Source of the DNA: Anoxybacillus sp050480245
GTDB taxonomy: Bacteria; Bacillota; Bacilli; Bacillales; Anoxybacillaceae
NCBI GenBank assembly: GCA_050480245.1
Contig: JBCNEQ010000004.1
DNA length: 64,000 nt
Reading direction: 5' to 3' (one strand)
Position 1 is the first letter of the stretch. Each line of letters opens with the position of its first letter. Below the pieces are notes generated by a model. The model was not told the origin of the DNA. It was given only the letters and a program-made list of their open reading frames with translations, and did not search any database. The position numbers and the translations under genes are program-made. Of this stretch, positions 43,437 to 53,533 are shown in pieces.

Positions 43437-46132
43437 TGCAACTGGAATTACAAAGCCGCTGGCTTGAGGAACAAAAACAATTTTTCATTTATAGCGACGA
43501 TACACACCCAAGTAATTGGAGAGGCATCGTTTTTTTATGGCATGAAGAAACGTTTTATGGCACATTCGCCCCTATCGAGACGATTGGGACACATATTGGC
43601 GTTCTTCTTTCTCCATGGGAGGCGCTTACGTTTTTTGCCTATCCGTCGACGAGCGCATTGATCGAAGTTGCATGGGATGACCAAAGCAAACAGTTTCAAG
43701 CGTGGGCGAAACAAATCATTCATGATGTAGAACAAAAACAGCTCATGCCCGACTTTGAAGCATGGAAAAACGGGCGCTTCGGATGGAAAGGAACAGAAGC
43801 GGACGATCATCCATTCGTATCCGTTTGGCGTTCCGAAGCAATCAATGACTGGATTCAATCGGACGTGGAGCTAAAACAAACGTGGCAACAAATCGTTGAA
43901 ACATATCCGCTACTAACAAGCGACAGCGTTTCATTCATGGACGAGCATGACTGGCTCACCGAAATCGGCTGGGACAAAAACCGCCCGCCATTTATCGTCG
44001 CCATTCGTTTAAACGAACCAGAGGAAGACGGAGGGGCGTGGCCGCTCGAAACGGTGCTTATCGACACGGAAACGCATGACATCACCGTGTATCCGCACAT
44101 GCCAAAAGCTTGGGAGGCATACGCTAGTCATATTGAACGAGCTCAACAACGATGGCAAACGATCGTTCCATGGCTGAGCGAAAATGGGGCGCTGCGCACG
44201 CAACTAAACGAAGAAGAAGCGTTGCGCTTTTTAGTGGAAGCGACAATCGAACTCACCGAAGCGGGCGTTCGCGTTATCGTGCCGGAATGGTGGGAAGTCG
44301 TCAAACAAGCGCGCCTTCGTGTAAAAGCACGAGTGAAATCATCGGCGACATCTGTATTCGGACTCGATGCACTCGTCGATTTCGACTGGCGCATCGCTAC
44401 AAACGGCATCGAACTGACAGAGCAGCAATTCGCGGAACTCGTCGAACAAAAGCGCCGCCTCGTGCGCATTCGCGATCAATGGGTGCAACTTGACCCTGCC
44501 GTCATTCAACACGTGCAAAAACTAATGAAACAAGCCAAACAAGAAGGTTTATCGATTCGCGACGTACTCATACAAACACTTACCGAGAAAACAAATGAAC
44601 CACATGAAGACGATGAAGCGATTGACATTGAACTAAATCGCTCGTTTGCCACACTCGTACGAAAAATGAAAAACATTGACCATATCCCAAACGTCACCAT
44701 TCCGAGCACGTTCCATGGCACGTTACGTCCATACCAACAGCGAGGCGTCGACTGGCTCATCTTTTTACGCCAGCTCGGTTTTGGTGGCTGTTTAGCAGAC
44801 GATATGGGTCTTGGGAAAACGATACAAATGCTAGCCTATCTCGCCTATGTGAAAGAAAACGAGAAACGAAACGGCCCTGCTTTACTTATTTGTCCAACGA
44901 GCGTCATCGGCAATTGGCAAAAAGAATGTCAGCAATTCGTTCCGTCTTTAACCGTCTACGTTCATCACGGATCCACTCGTGGACATGGAGATACGTTTAT
45001 CGAAAAAGCAAAAAGCTGTGATCTTGTCATTACATCATACAGTTTGGCTCATTTAGATTTCGACGACCTCGCAAGCATCGATTGGGATGTCATTTGTTTA
45101 GATGAAGCACAAAACATTAAAAATGCCCAAACGAAACAAGCGCGTGCCATTCGCAAGCTTAAAGGGCGGCATAAAATCGCGCTCACCGGCACGCCGATCG
45201 AAAACCGTTTAAACGAACTGTGGAGCATTTTCCATTTCTTAAATCCGGGCTATTTAGGATCGCAAACAGAGTTTCAACGTCGCTTTGCAACGCCGATTGA
45301 GAAAAATGGCGATAAGCAAGCGACCGAACGTTTACAAAAGCTCATTCGTCCGTTTTTACTACGCCGCACAAAAACAGACGAACGAATTGCGCTCGACTTG
45401 CCGGATAAACTCGAACAAAAAGAATATTGCCCGCTCACCGTCGAGCAAGCATCTTTATACGAACAAATTGTGCAACAGTCGCTTGAAAAACTCGAACAAG
45501 TCGATGGGTTTGCGCGACGCGGCATCATTTTACAAATGTTAAACAGCTTAAAACAACTATGCAACCATCCAGCACTATACTTAAAAGAAAAACATCCGAA
45601 GCAAATCGTCGAGCGATCGCATAAAGTAGAAAAGCTGCTTGAACTTGTCGGGCAAATTCGCGAAAACGGGGAAAGTTGTTTAATTTTTACGCAGTACATT
45701 CAAATGGGCGAGATGATTCAACATATTCTTGCTTCTCATCTAAAAGAAACGGTCGTCTTTTTAAACGGCAGCACGCCAAAACAAACGCGCGATGAAATGA
45801 TCGAACAATTTCAAAACGGACAGTTTCATATATTCATTTTATCGCTCAAAGCAGGCGGAACAGGGCTAAACTTAACAGCCGCCAACCACGTCATTCATTT
45901 TGACCGTTGGTGGAATCCGGCCGTTGAAAACCAAGCGACAGACCGAGCGTATCGCATCGGGCAAACGAAATTTGTTCATGTGCATAAATTCATTACAACT
46001 GGGACGATTGAAGAAAAAATTGATGATATGCTTGAGAAAAAGCAGTCGCTCAATGAACAGCTCATCCAAAGTGAAACGTGGATTACCGAACTGTCCAACG
46101 AACAATTGCGTGAACTATTTACGCTTTCATGA
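43433..46132 (+). CDS. SNF2/Rad54-type DEAD/DEAH helicase (YwqA-like)
   Basis: 899 residues. The N-terminal 430 residues form an accessory domain of the bacterial SNF2 type. The motor follows: DDMGLGKTIQML (Walker A, about 465), VICLDEAQNIKN (DEAQ box), LTGTPIENRLNELWSIFHF, then the helicase C-lobe with LSLKAGGTGLNLTAANHVIH and FDRWWNPAVENQATDRAYRIGQ. Such ATPases move along double-stranded DNA and remodel bound proteins. It is co-transcribed with the SWIM gene and a 29-residue gene. It may serve in genome maintenance; related SWIM/SNF2 pairs also occur in defence islands. Confidence 0.93.
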   Translation: MMQLELQSRWLEEQKQFFIYSDDTHPSNWRGIVFLWHEETFYGTFAPIETIGTHIGVLLSPWEALTFFAYPSTSALIEVAWDDQSKQFQAWAKQIIHDVEQKQLMPDFEAWKNGRFGWKGTEADDHPFVSVWRSEAINDWIQSDVELKQTWQQIVETYPLLTSDSVSFMDEHDWLTEIGWDKNRPPFIVAIRLNEPEEDGGAWPLETVLIDTETHDITVYPHMPKAWEAYASHIERAQQRWQTIVPWLSENGALRTQLNEEEALRFLVEATIELTEAGVRVIVPEWWEVVKQARLRVKARVKSSATSVFGLDALVDFDWRIATNGIELTEQQFAELVEQKRRLVRIRDQWVQLDPAVIQHVQKLMKQAKQEGLSIRDVLIQTLTEKTNEPHEDDEAIDIELNRSFATLVRKMKNIDHIPNVTIPSTFHGTLRPYQQRGVDWLIFLRQLGFGGCLADDMGLGKTIQMLAYLAYVKENEKRNGPALLICPTSVIGNWQKECQQFVPSLTVYVHHGSTRGHGDTFIEKAKSCDLVITSYSLAHLDFDDLASIDWDVICLDEAQNIKNAQTKQARAIRKLKGRHKIALTGTPIENRLNELWSIFHFLNPGYLGSQTEFQRRFATPIEKNGDKQATERLQKLIRPFLLRRTKTDERIALDLPDKLEQKEYCPLTVEQASLYEQIVQQSLEKLEQVDGFARRGIILQMLNSLKQLCNHPALYLKEKHPKQIVERSHKVEKLLELVGQIRENGESCLIFTQYIQMGEMIQHILASHLKETVVFLNGSTPKQTRDEMIEQFQNGQFHIFILSLKAGGTGLNLTAANHVIHFDRWWNPAVENQATDRAYRIGQTKFVHVHKFITTGTIEEKIDDMLEKKQSLNEQLIQSETWITELSNEQLRELFTLS

Positions 46133-46140
46133 GGTGAAAT

Positions 46141-46230
46141 ATGGCAAAGAAAAAAGGAACGAAGCAACAAACATTATGGGAAAAACTGCTTGAACAAATG
46201 GCCAAAAAACTAGAAGAACGAAAAAAATAA
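46141..46230 (+). CDS. Basic microprotein, 29 residues
   Basis: It starts MAKKKGTKQQTLWEK and ends KKLEERKK, with a GAGGTG ribosome site six bases before the ATG, eight bases after the helicase stop. It would form one amphipathic, highly basic helix. The terminator begins at its stop codon, so it is the last gene of the SWIM-SNF2 operon. It may bind the helicase or DNA. Function unknown; it is too short for homology judgement by eye. Confidence 0.6.
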   Translation: MAKKKGTKQQTLWEKLLEQMAKKLEERKK

Positions 46231-46258
46231 ACAGCCGCGACGGCTGTTTATTTTTGCA
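46224..46258. terminator. Convergent terminator
   Basis: ATAAACAGCCG pairs with CGGCTGTTTAT around CGA, then TTTT, between the SNF2 operon and the RND gene. Confidence 0.85.
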
Positions 46259-49200
46259 TATAAAACTTTCTCGGTAACGTAAAGCTGTACACGACCGGGA
46301 TGACAAATAACGTCAACAACGTGCTACTTAATAGCCCACCAATGACAGTAATCGCCATCGGCTGATTAAGCTCCGCTCCATCACCGATGCCAAAGGCGAG
46401 CGGCAACAGCCCTAAAATTGTCGTTAACGCCGTCATTAAAATCGGGCGAAGACGAAGCTTCACTGCGGTGACAATAATATCCCGCTCTCCGCGCGCACGC
46501 AATTGATTCATATAATCGACAAGGACAATCGCATTGTTGACGACAATACCGGCAAGTACGATACCGCCGATAATGACCATGACGCTTACTGGCGTCTGCG
46601 TCAACAATAATCCGCCCGCAATTCCGACGATCATTAACGGAATCGTAAACATAATGATGAACGGATGTTTAAATGATTCAAACTGCGCAGCCATGACGAG
46701 ATATACAAACGTAACCGCCAATCCGAAAGCTAACGCTAAATCATCAATGGACGACTCAAGCAACTCGCGATCTCCCCCGAAAACAATATCCGTTTCTGAT
46801 GGAAGATCGAGCTTTGCGATCTCACGGTCGACAAGCGCCGATATGTCGCCAAGCGTCACCGAACTTTTATATTTCACCGTAAACTGAACGGCACTTTGTT
46901 CATTGATTCGCTGAATGCGAACAGGGCTTTTGCCGACCGAAACGGATGCAATATCCCCAAGTTTTACGAACGTACCGTCCGGTTTTTTCACAAGCAATTT
47001 TTTTATATGTTCAACCGAATGGTTCGCACGGTCATCGTATTGAACGTTTACATCATATACGTTCGCGCTCGCATCAATGATGCGTGTCGCCGTCATTCCG
47101 CGCGTCATTTGTTGGGCAGCGATGGCGACTTGCGCAGGGGTTAAACCGTTTCGCAACGCTTTTTCTCGATCGATTTTCACTTGCATTTCATCAACTGTTT
47201 CTGATAAATCCGTTGTCACTTCTTTTACTTCTTTTAAGGTCTTTAATCGTTTTTCAATTTGACGAACGACTTCTTTCAACCTTTTCTCATCCGTATCTTT
47301 TACGCTAAATGTTAACGTATTTGGCGCACTTCCGGTCGATGCTTGCAAGTTAAACGACACTTCCGCCGTTTTATTCACTTTTTTCACCGCTTGTTGCACA
47401 GGGGATTTTAACTCATCAACGACAACGAACACCGAGCGATCACGCTTATCTTTCGGTTTCATTTTCACGTATATTTCCGCGACGTTGCTTTGCGTCGTAC
47501 CACGAAACGATTGCTCTTGCGTTGAACCAATTAAGCTGACGTACGTATCGATATCATCCACTCGCTTTAATTCATGTTCAATCGCCGCCACAACGCGCTC
47601 TGTCGCTTGCAGCGAAGCACCGTCATCTGTTTGGACGCGAATCGAGAAAAACCCTTCATCAGCATTCGGCAAAAACTGCATACCGACGGTCGTTAAACTA
47701 AACACCCCCGCACCGAGCAAACCGAACGCGAGCAATAATACGGCGAAACGATGACGCAACGACCATCGTACACTTCGCTCAAGCGCACGCATCGGAGCGG
47801 ACGTTAAACGGGCTTCTTCGCGATACCGTCTGCGCGGGCGCAACCAACGGCTCGCAAGCATCGGCACAACCGTCAGCGCAACAAATAACGATGCTAGTAA
47901 ACTAAACGCAATCGTTAGCGCAAACTCGGTAAATAAATCTCCAATTAAACCGGTAATAAATAATACCGGAATAAACACCGCTACACTCGTCAACGTCGAT
48001 GCGACGATAGCGCTGCCGACTTCGCTTACCCCATCTTTTGCCGCTTCTTTCGGCTCTTTTCCCATCGCTAAATGGCGGGAAATATTTTCAATAACGATAA
48101 TCGAGTTGTCAACAAGCATCCCGATCCCAAGGGCTAATCCGCCAAGCGTCATAATATTTAACGTAAAATCGGAAAAATACATTAACACGAACGTCACAAT
48201 TACCGAATACGGAATAGCGATGCCGATAATGAGCGGACTTTTTATATTTCGCAAAAATACAAACAATACCGCCATCGCAAAAGCGCCACCTAAAACGAGC
48301 GATTGTGCGATGTTGCGAATCGTTCGCTGAATAAATTCCCCTTGGTCAAACAATATGTCGACATGTACGTCTTGAAATTGTTCTTTTTTCAACAATTTAT
48401 CCAACTGCTTTTGAAACGCTGTAGATACTTCCGCTGTGTTCGCATCTGCCTTTTGCAGCACGCTCATTAACACGGATGGCTTTTCGTTCGTTCTCGTAAT
48501 CGTTTGTTGCTCGTCTGGAACGAGTTCAACGCTCGCTACATCTTGCAAACGAACGCGCTTATTTGTCATAGGGTCGATCAAAAGAACGAGATTTTTTAAT
48601 TCATCGACAGACTGTACCGTGCTTAAAATGCGTGTCGATAGTTGCCGATCGTCGATGACGACCGTTTCCCCTGGCAACGACACGTTGTTAGCTGAAATAA
48701 GATTAGCGATATCTTGTTGCGACAGGCGATATGTACGAAGCTTATTTGGATCTACGAGCACGCGCACATGTTTCGTAAACGTTCCTGATACGTTGACGCT
48801 AGCTACTCCTTCCGTTTTGGCAAGCTCCGCTTTTAACTGTTGCGCCAACGTCTTCAGCTGTTCATGTTCCTTTTCCGTCGTCAACGTCATTTGAATAATC
48901 GGAAACTGCGACGGGTCAAACTTTAAAAATCGCGGCTTTGACACGTCATCAGGAAGAGGCGCTTGATCAATACGCTGCATGACATCATTTTGGATGTCAT
49001 CAATTACTGTCGCCCATGAAAACTGTAATAAAATGAGTGTCGATCCTTCTTGCGACGTCGAAGTTATCGTTTTTAGCCCCGGCAACGTCGCTAAGCTGCT
49101 TTCTAACGGCTTCGTCACTTTCTCTAACACTTCCGTCGGCCCCGCTCCCGGATACGTTGCTACAACGACACCGACAGGGGGTTGAATATCAGGAATTAAC

Positions 49201-49304
49201 TTCATCGGAATATTTAACAGAGATACCGCCCCTAAAAGAATGACGATCACCATCGATACGAACGTCAACACCGGGCGCCGAATCGAAAAGTGGCTAATGT
49301 TCAT
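46248..49304 (-). CDS. swrC: RND family efflux transporter (SwrC/YerP-like)
   Basis: About 1018 residues with the RND layout: a first helix (PVLTFVSMVIVILLGAVSLL), a large extracytoplasmic loop, helices 2-6 including GGLALGIGMLVDNSIIVIENI, a second loop, and the repeated C-terminal helices (GGIVLAGIVVNNAIVLVDYMNQL). Proton-driven export of surfactin-like lipopeptides or drugs is the usual role in Bacillus. The start at 49304 (NISHFSIRRP) is the family start, although the ribosome site AGAGGACG is somewhat distant; a GTG 15 bases upstream is an alternative. No membrane-fusion partner is adjacent, as is normal for Gram-positives. A perfect -35 (TTGACA) lies about 70 bases upstream. Confidence 0.88.
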   Translation of the reverse strand: MNISHFSIRRPVLTFVSMVIVILLGAVSLLNIPMKLIPDIQPPVGVVVATYPGAGPTEVLEKVTKPLESSLATLPGLKTITSTSQEGSTLILLQFSWATVIDDIQNDVMQRIDQAPLPDDVSKPRFLKFDPSQFPIIQMTLTTEKEHEQLKTLAQQLKAELAKTEGVASVNVSGTFTKHVRVLVDPNKLRTYRLSQQDIANLISANNVSLPGETVVIDDRQLSTRILSTVQSVDELKNLVLLIDPMTNKRVRLQDVASVELVPDEQQTITRTNEKPSVLMSVLQKADANTAEVSTAFQKQLDKLLKKEQFQDVHVDILFDQGEFIQRTIRNIAQSLVLGGAFAMAVLFVFLRNIKSPLIIGIAIPYSVIVTFVLMYFSDFTLNIMTLGGLALGIGMLVDNSIIVIENISRHLAMGKEPKEAAKDGVSEVGSAIVASTLTSVAVFIPVLFITGLIGDLFTEFALTIAFSLLASLFVALTVVPMLASRWLRPRRRYREEARLTSAPMRALERSVRWSLRHRFAVLLLAFGLLGAGVFSLTTVGMQFLPNADEGFFSIRVQTDDGASLQATERVVAAIEHELKRVDDIDTYVSLIGSTQEQSFRGTTQSNVAEIYVKMKPKDKRDRSVFVVVDELKSPVQQAVKKVNKTAEVSFNLQASTGSAPNTLTFSVKDTDEKRLKEVVRQIEKRLKTLKEVKEVTTDLSETVDEMQVKIDREKALRNGLTPAQVAIAAQQMTRGMTATRIIDASANVYDVNVQYDDRANHSVEHIKKLLVKKPDGTFVKLGDIASVSVGKSPVRIQRINEQSAVQFTVKYKSSVTLGDISALVDREIAKLDLPSETDIVFGGDRELLESSIDDLALAFGLAVTFVYLVMAAQFESFKHPFIIMFTIPLMIVGIAGGLLLTQTPVSVMVIIGGIVLAGIVVNNAIVLVDYMNQLRARGERDIIVTAVKLRLRPILMTALTTILGLLPLAFGIGDGAELNQPMAITVIGGLLSSTLLTLFVIPVVYSFTLPRKFYMQK

Positions 49305-49383
49305 AACTTGTCTGTTCACCGTCCTCTTTGTTTGTTCTACTGTTAGGGTAGCGAACAGAACAGCGAGTGTCAAACTTTAGGTA

Positions 49384-49420
49384 AAAAAATAATCGGCCAA
49401 GTCATGACCGATTATTTTTT
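49384..49420 (-). terminator. BCCT transporter terminator
   Basis: Minus strand: AATAATCGGTC pairs with GGCCGATTATT, then TTTTT, overlapping the stop codon. Confidence 0.8.
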
Positions 49421-50920
49421 CTTCGTAAATGTTTCTTGTTTAAACGACCGCCACAAAGAAAGAATCATAAGAAGCATGATAAACGTAAATGGAAACGCCG
49501 CAATAATTGATGCGGTTTGAAGCGCCTGTAGTCCACCTGTCCAAAGCAAAATTGCTGCCGTCGCGGACTGAATAACCCCCCAAACAAATTTCACAGAATT
49601 CGGTGGATGTAAACTGCCGTTTGTCGTCTGCATCCCGAGCACAAGTGTGGCTGAATCGGCCGATGTGACGAAAAACGTACATATAAGCAAAATTGCCAGT
49701 CCAGACAAGACCATGCTAAATGGGAAATGATTAAAAACGGAAAAGAGCGCCATCTCAATGCCCGATTCATTCACCGTTCCCATGATATTTGCTTGTTTAA
49801 ACATTTCTAAGTAAAGTGCGGACCCACCGAATGCAGAAAACCATAATGCACCGAAAATAGTTGGAACGAGCAATACACCAATCATAAACTCTCGAATCGT
49901 TCGTCCGCGCGAAACGCGGGCAATAAACGAGCCGACAAATGGTGCCCATGCAATCCACCATGCCCAGTAAAAAATCGTCCACACCCTCGGCCATTCACTT
50001 TGTTCAAATGGACTTAACCGCAAACTCATAGAAGGTAAATTTTGAACATAAGAACCGAGTGTTGTAGTAAACACATCCATAATAAAATTCGTCGGTCCCG
50101 CAAACAGTAGGAATAACATTAAAAGTACCGCAAGCATCACATTCGTCTCGCTCAACATTTTAATTCCTTTATTCAGTCCCGTTTGTGCTGACAACATAAA
50201 TAATACCGTAACGACAATGATAACGACGAGCTGTGTCGCAAAACTGTTTGGTATACTTGGAGAGAGGTGAGACAATCCCCCACTAATTTGAATCGCACCT
50301 AATCCGAGTGAGGTGGCGACACCGAAAACCGTCGCATAAACCGCTAACGTATCGACAGCGATTCCCATCCATCCGTGTACACGTTCACCCAATACTGGAC
50401 GCAACACACGGCTTATTACCCCTGGCTCGTTTTTCCGAAATTGAAAATAAGCTAACGCTAACGCAACGACAGCGTAAATTGCCCATGGATGCAATCCCCA
50501 ATGGAAAAACGCATATCGCATCGCTACACGAGCAGCTTCTGCTGTTTCTGCTTCACCAACAGGCGGGCTATAGTAATGATACATCGGTTCAGCCACTCCC
50601 CAAAACACTAACCCGATTCCCATACCGGCACTAAACAACATGCCAAACCACGTTCGATAACGATACTCCGGTTTTTCATCGTCCGCACCTAGTCGAATGT
50701 TTCCATATTTTGAAAAGATCATAACGAAACAGAAGACGAGAAAAGCCGTTGCGGCTAGTAAATAAAACCAACCAAACTTATGCACTAGAAAACTTTGTAC
50801 GTCGCCGCTCACTTTCGCCAAATGAAATTGCGGCAATACACTTTCCGGGATCACTCCCCAACCAATAAATAATAATGCGATGACGATAGAAATGTAAAAA
50901 ACAGGTGTTGTTTTCCGCAT
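49412..50920 (-). CDS. opuD: BCCT family glycine betaine/choline transporter (OpuD-like)
   Basis: 502 residues with 12 hydrophobic helices. The BCCT signature is clear: GMGIGLVFWGVAEPMYHY and the Trp-rich WTIFYWAWWIAWAPFVGSFIARVSRGRT. It imports glycine betaine or related osmoprotectants with sodium. It stands alone, with its own terminator. Confidence 0.9.
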   Translation of the reverse strand: MRKTTPVFYISIVIALLFIGWGVIPESVLPQFHLAKVSGDVQSFLVHKFGWFYLLAATAFLVFCFVMIFSKYGNIRLGADDEKPEYRYRTWFGMLFSAGMGIGLVFWGVAEPMYHYYSPPVGEAETAEAARVAMRYAFFHWGLHPWAIYAVVALALAYFQFRKNEPGVISRVLRPVLGERVHGWMGIAVDTLAVYATVFGVATSLGLGAIQISGGLSHLSPSIPNSFATQLVVIIVVTVLFMLSAQTGLNKGIKMLSETNVMLAVLLMLFLLFAGPTNFIMDVFTTTLGSYVQNLPSMSLRLSPFEQSEWPRVWTIFYWAWWIAWAPFVGSFIARVSRGRTIREFMIGVLLVPTIFGALWFSAFGGSALYLEMFKQANIMGTVNESGIEMALFSVFNHFPFSMVLSGLAILLICTFFVTSADSATLVLGMQTTNGSLHPPNSVKFVWGVIQSATAAILLWTGGLQALQTASIIAAFPFTFIMLLMILSLWRSFKQETFTKKK

Positions 50921-51012
50921 CCAATCCCTCCTTCATTTTATATGCCTTATGGGGATCGTGTTAGCGTCTTCGGGTGTTAATGAAGCATGTATATTAACAT
51001 GGTAACAAAATG

Positions 51013-51046
51013 GAAAAGAGAAGTCAAAACATACGACTTCTCTTTT
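51013..51046 (-). terminator. galE terminator
   Basis: AAAAGAGAAGTC pairs with GACTTCTCTTTT around a nine-base loop, directly after the galE stop. Confidence 0.85.
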
Positions 51047-52018
51047 CTATGATGTATGTTTCTCGTGCCAACGCCATGCGCTTGCAATAATCTCTTCAAG
51101 CGAGCGCGTCGCTTTCCAGCCAAGTTCACGAGCAATTTTTTCAGACGAAGCGACGAGTCGAGCCGGATCTCCTGGACGACGCTCCGTATATTCAATCGTC
51201 GCCTGTTTCCCCGTCACACGCTCGCACATATCGATCACTTCTTTAACCGAATAACCGAGCCCGTTGCCGAGATTGTATGTTGCCGTCTTTTTTTCATTCG
51301 AAAGAAGCGCATGCAAAGCGATGATGTGCGCTTCGGCTAAATCGGTCACATGAATGTAATCGCGAATACATGTGCCGTCTGGCGTATCGTAATCTGTGCC
51401 AAACACCGAAATTTTATCGCGCATCCCGAGCAAATGTTGCAAAATAAGCGGAATTAAATGCGTTTCCGGATGATGATCTTCCCCAATGTCCCCGCTTTCA
51501 TGCGCACCTGCTGCGTTGAAATAGCGCAACACGACGTAACGTAAATCGTACGCCGAGGCAAAGTCTGAAAGCATATGCTCGATCATTAATTTCGAGCGAC
51601 CGTACGGATTAATTGGGTTTGTCGGGCAATCTTCCGTAATAAGATCAACGTTTGGAATGCCGTATACAGCCGCTGTCGATGAAAAAATAAAACGTTTGAC
51701 ACCATATTCCATCATCGTTTCTAATAACGTTAACGTCGCAGCGACATTGTTTTTATAATATTTCATCGGCTCAACGACCGACTCGCCTACTAAACTATTT
51801 GCCGCAAAATGCATGACCGCATCGATCGGATATTTTTCAAATATGCGTACAAGCGTCGTCCGATCGCCTAAATCGCCATGAACGAATACCGCTCGTTTGT
51901 CCACGAGATGACGATGCCCTGTCGATAAATTATCGAGCACGACGATCGGCTTCGTTTCAACTAATTTCTTTACCACATGGCTACCGATATATCCTGCACC
52001 ACCAACTACTAAAATCAT
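51047..52018 (-). CDS. galE: UDP-glucose 4-epimerase
   Basis: 323 residues, extended short-chain dehydrogenase fold: GGAGYIGSHVV for NAD binding and the YGRSK (YxxxK) catalytic motif. It interconverts UDP-glucose and UDP-galactose. The ATG at 52018 follows AAAGGAG. It lies 62 bases downstream of ugd, so the pair is probably one operon feeding surface polysaccharide. Confidence 0.93.
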   Translation of the reverse strand: MILVVGGAGYIGSHVVKKLVETKPIVVLDNLSTGHRHLVDKRAVFVHGDLGDRTTLVRIFEKYPIDAVMHFAANSLVGESVVEPMKYYKNNVAATLTLLETMMEYGVKRFIFSSTAAVYGIPNVDLITEDCPTNPINPYGRSKLMIEHMLSDFASAYDLRYVVLRYFNAAGAHESGDIGEDHHPETHLIPLILQHLLGMRDKISVFGTDYDTPDGTCIRDYIHVTDLAEAHIIALHALLSNEKKTATYNLGNGLGYSVKEVIDMCERVTGKQATIEYTERRPGDPARLVASSEKIARELGWKATRSLEEIIASAWRWHEKHTS

Positions 52019-52080
52019 ACAACATCTCCTTTCCTTGTCATAAACTTCAATTTTATCACACATATATAGGAAAGATGGAG

Positions 52081-53391
52081 TTATTTTATATTCGTTATCG
52101 GTTTTCGTCCGATCGAGTAATATTCAATTGGGTAGCGCGCTACATCGTGAAGCGCATAACAATTGCGCCCATCAAAAATAATAGGCGTTTTCATTTTGTT
52201 AACGTAAACAGATAAGTCCAACTGGCGAAATTCATCCCATTCCGTTAAAATCATTGCCGCATCCGCACGTTCGAGCGCCTGTTCTACCCGGTCTGCATAT
52301 ATGACTTCTTTCGGCAACACATGTGCCGCTTTCCCCATCGCAATCGGGTCATATGCAACGACGGTCGCCTGTTCCGCAAGCAGCTCGCGCGCAACGACAA
52401 GCGATGCAGCTTCCCGCATATCGTCTGTATTTGGCTTAAACGATAAACCGAGAAGAGCCACTCGTTTTCCGGCGAGACGACCAAACCGCTCTTTCGCTTT
52501 CTCAATGAGCTTGCGTTGTTGTTTATTGTTTACTTCAATCACTGCCTTCAGCAATTCGAAATCGTGATCAATATTTGCCGCAATTTTCGCTAACGCTTTC
52601 GTATCTTTCGGAAAACAAGAGCCTCCATAACCGATGCCAGCGCGCAAAAACGAGGAGCCGATGCGCGCATCCATCCCCATTCCAGCCGCCACTTGTTCAA
52701 TGTCCGCGCCAACTTTTTCACATATGTTCGCAATTTCATTAATAAAACTAATTTTCGTCGCTAAAAAGGCGTTTGACGCATATTTAATCATTTCTGCGCT
52801 ACGAATGTCGGTTTGAAAAATCGGAATGCCAAATGGCCGATGAATATCGGCAACGACCGCTGCTGCCCGTTCATCATCCGCACCGATCACAATGCGATCG
52901 CCATGAAACGTATCGTGAATGGCAGAACCTTCCCGTAAAAATTCCGGGTTCGACACGACTTCGATACGTACATGTGGAGCAAGCTCCGCAAACATGCGCT
53001 TCATTTCGTGATTCGTCCCGATCGGCACCGTACTTTTCGTGACGACGATCACGTCTTTCGTCACCGCCGAAGCAATGTCTCTCACCGCTTGCTTCAAATG
53101 CGTCAAATTCGCAGAACCATCTTCATTTTCAGGCGTGCCGACCGCGATATAAATCACATCCGCTTCCTGATATGCACGCGCACCGTCCGTCGTAAAAAAC
53201 AATCGCCCGGCGTCCATATTTTCTTTCATAAACGGCTCAATACCCGGCTCATAAATTGGAGAAATCCCTTGGCGCAAGCAATCCACTTTTTCTTTATCGA
53301 CATCAACGCACGTCACCTGATGACCAATATGCGCAAGCGCGACCCCTGTCACTAAGCCCACATATCCTGTTCCGACAACGACAATGTTCAT
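52081..53391 (-). CDS. ugd: UDP-glucose 6-dehydrogenase
   Basis: 436 residues: GTGYVGLVTGVALAHIGH (NAD site), the catalytic Cys in GGSCFPKDT, and a C-terminal UDP-binding domain. It makes UDP-glucuronate from UDP-glucose, which galU at 58867 could supply. TuaD-like in B. subtilis terms. The start follows GGAGGTTAGCA. Confidence 0.93.
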   Translation of the reverse strand: MNIVVVGTGYVGLVTGVALAHIGHQVTCVDVDKEKVDCLRQGISPIYEPGIEPFMKENMDAGRLFFTTDGARAYQEADVIYIAVGTPENEDGSANLTHLKQAVRDIASAVTKDVIVVTKSTVPIGTNHEMKRMFAELAPHVRIEVVSNPEFLREGSAIHDTFHGDRIVIGADDERAAAVVADIHRPFGIPIFQTDIRSAEMIKYASNAFLATKISFINEIANICEKVGADIEQVAAGMGMDARIGSSFLRAGIGYGGSCFPKDTKALAKIAANIDHDFELLKAVIEVNNKQQRKLIEKAKERFGRLAGKRVALLGLSFKPNTDDMREAASLVVARELLAEQATVVAYDPIAMGKAAHVLPKEVIYADRVEQALERADAAMILTEWDEFRQLDLSVYVNKMKTPIIFDGRNCYALHDVARYPIEYYSIGRKPITNIK

Positions 53392-53533
53392 TGCTAACCT
53401 CCGTGCACGTTTTTTTTCAGTTTACACAAACGTGAGCATTTTTGCACGATACGGCTATCGAAAAAAATGAAAGATTTCTCTTATAAAAACATAGAAACTC
53501 GTCTATCATTATAGTAAAAGAAAGGAGGAGAAA

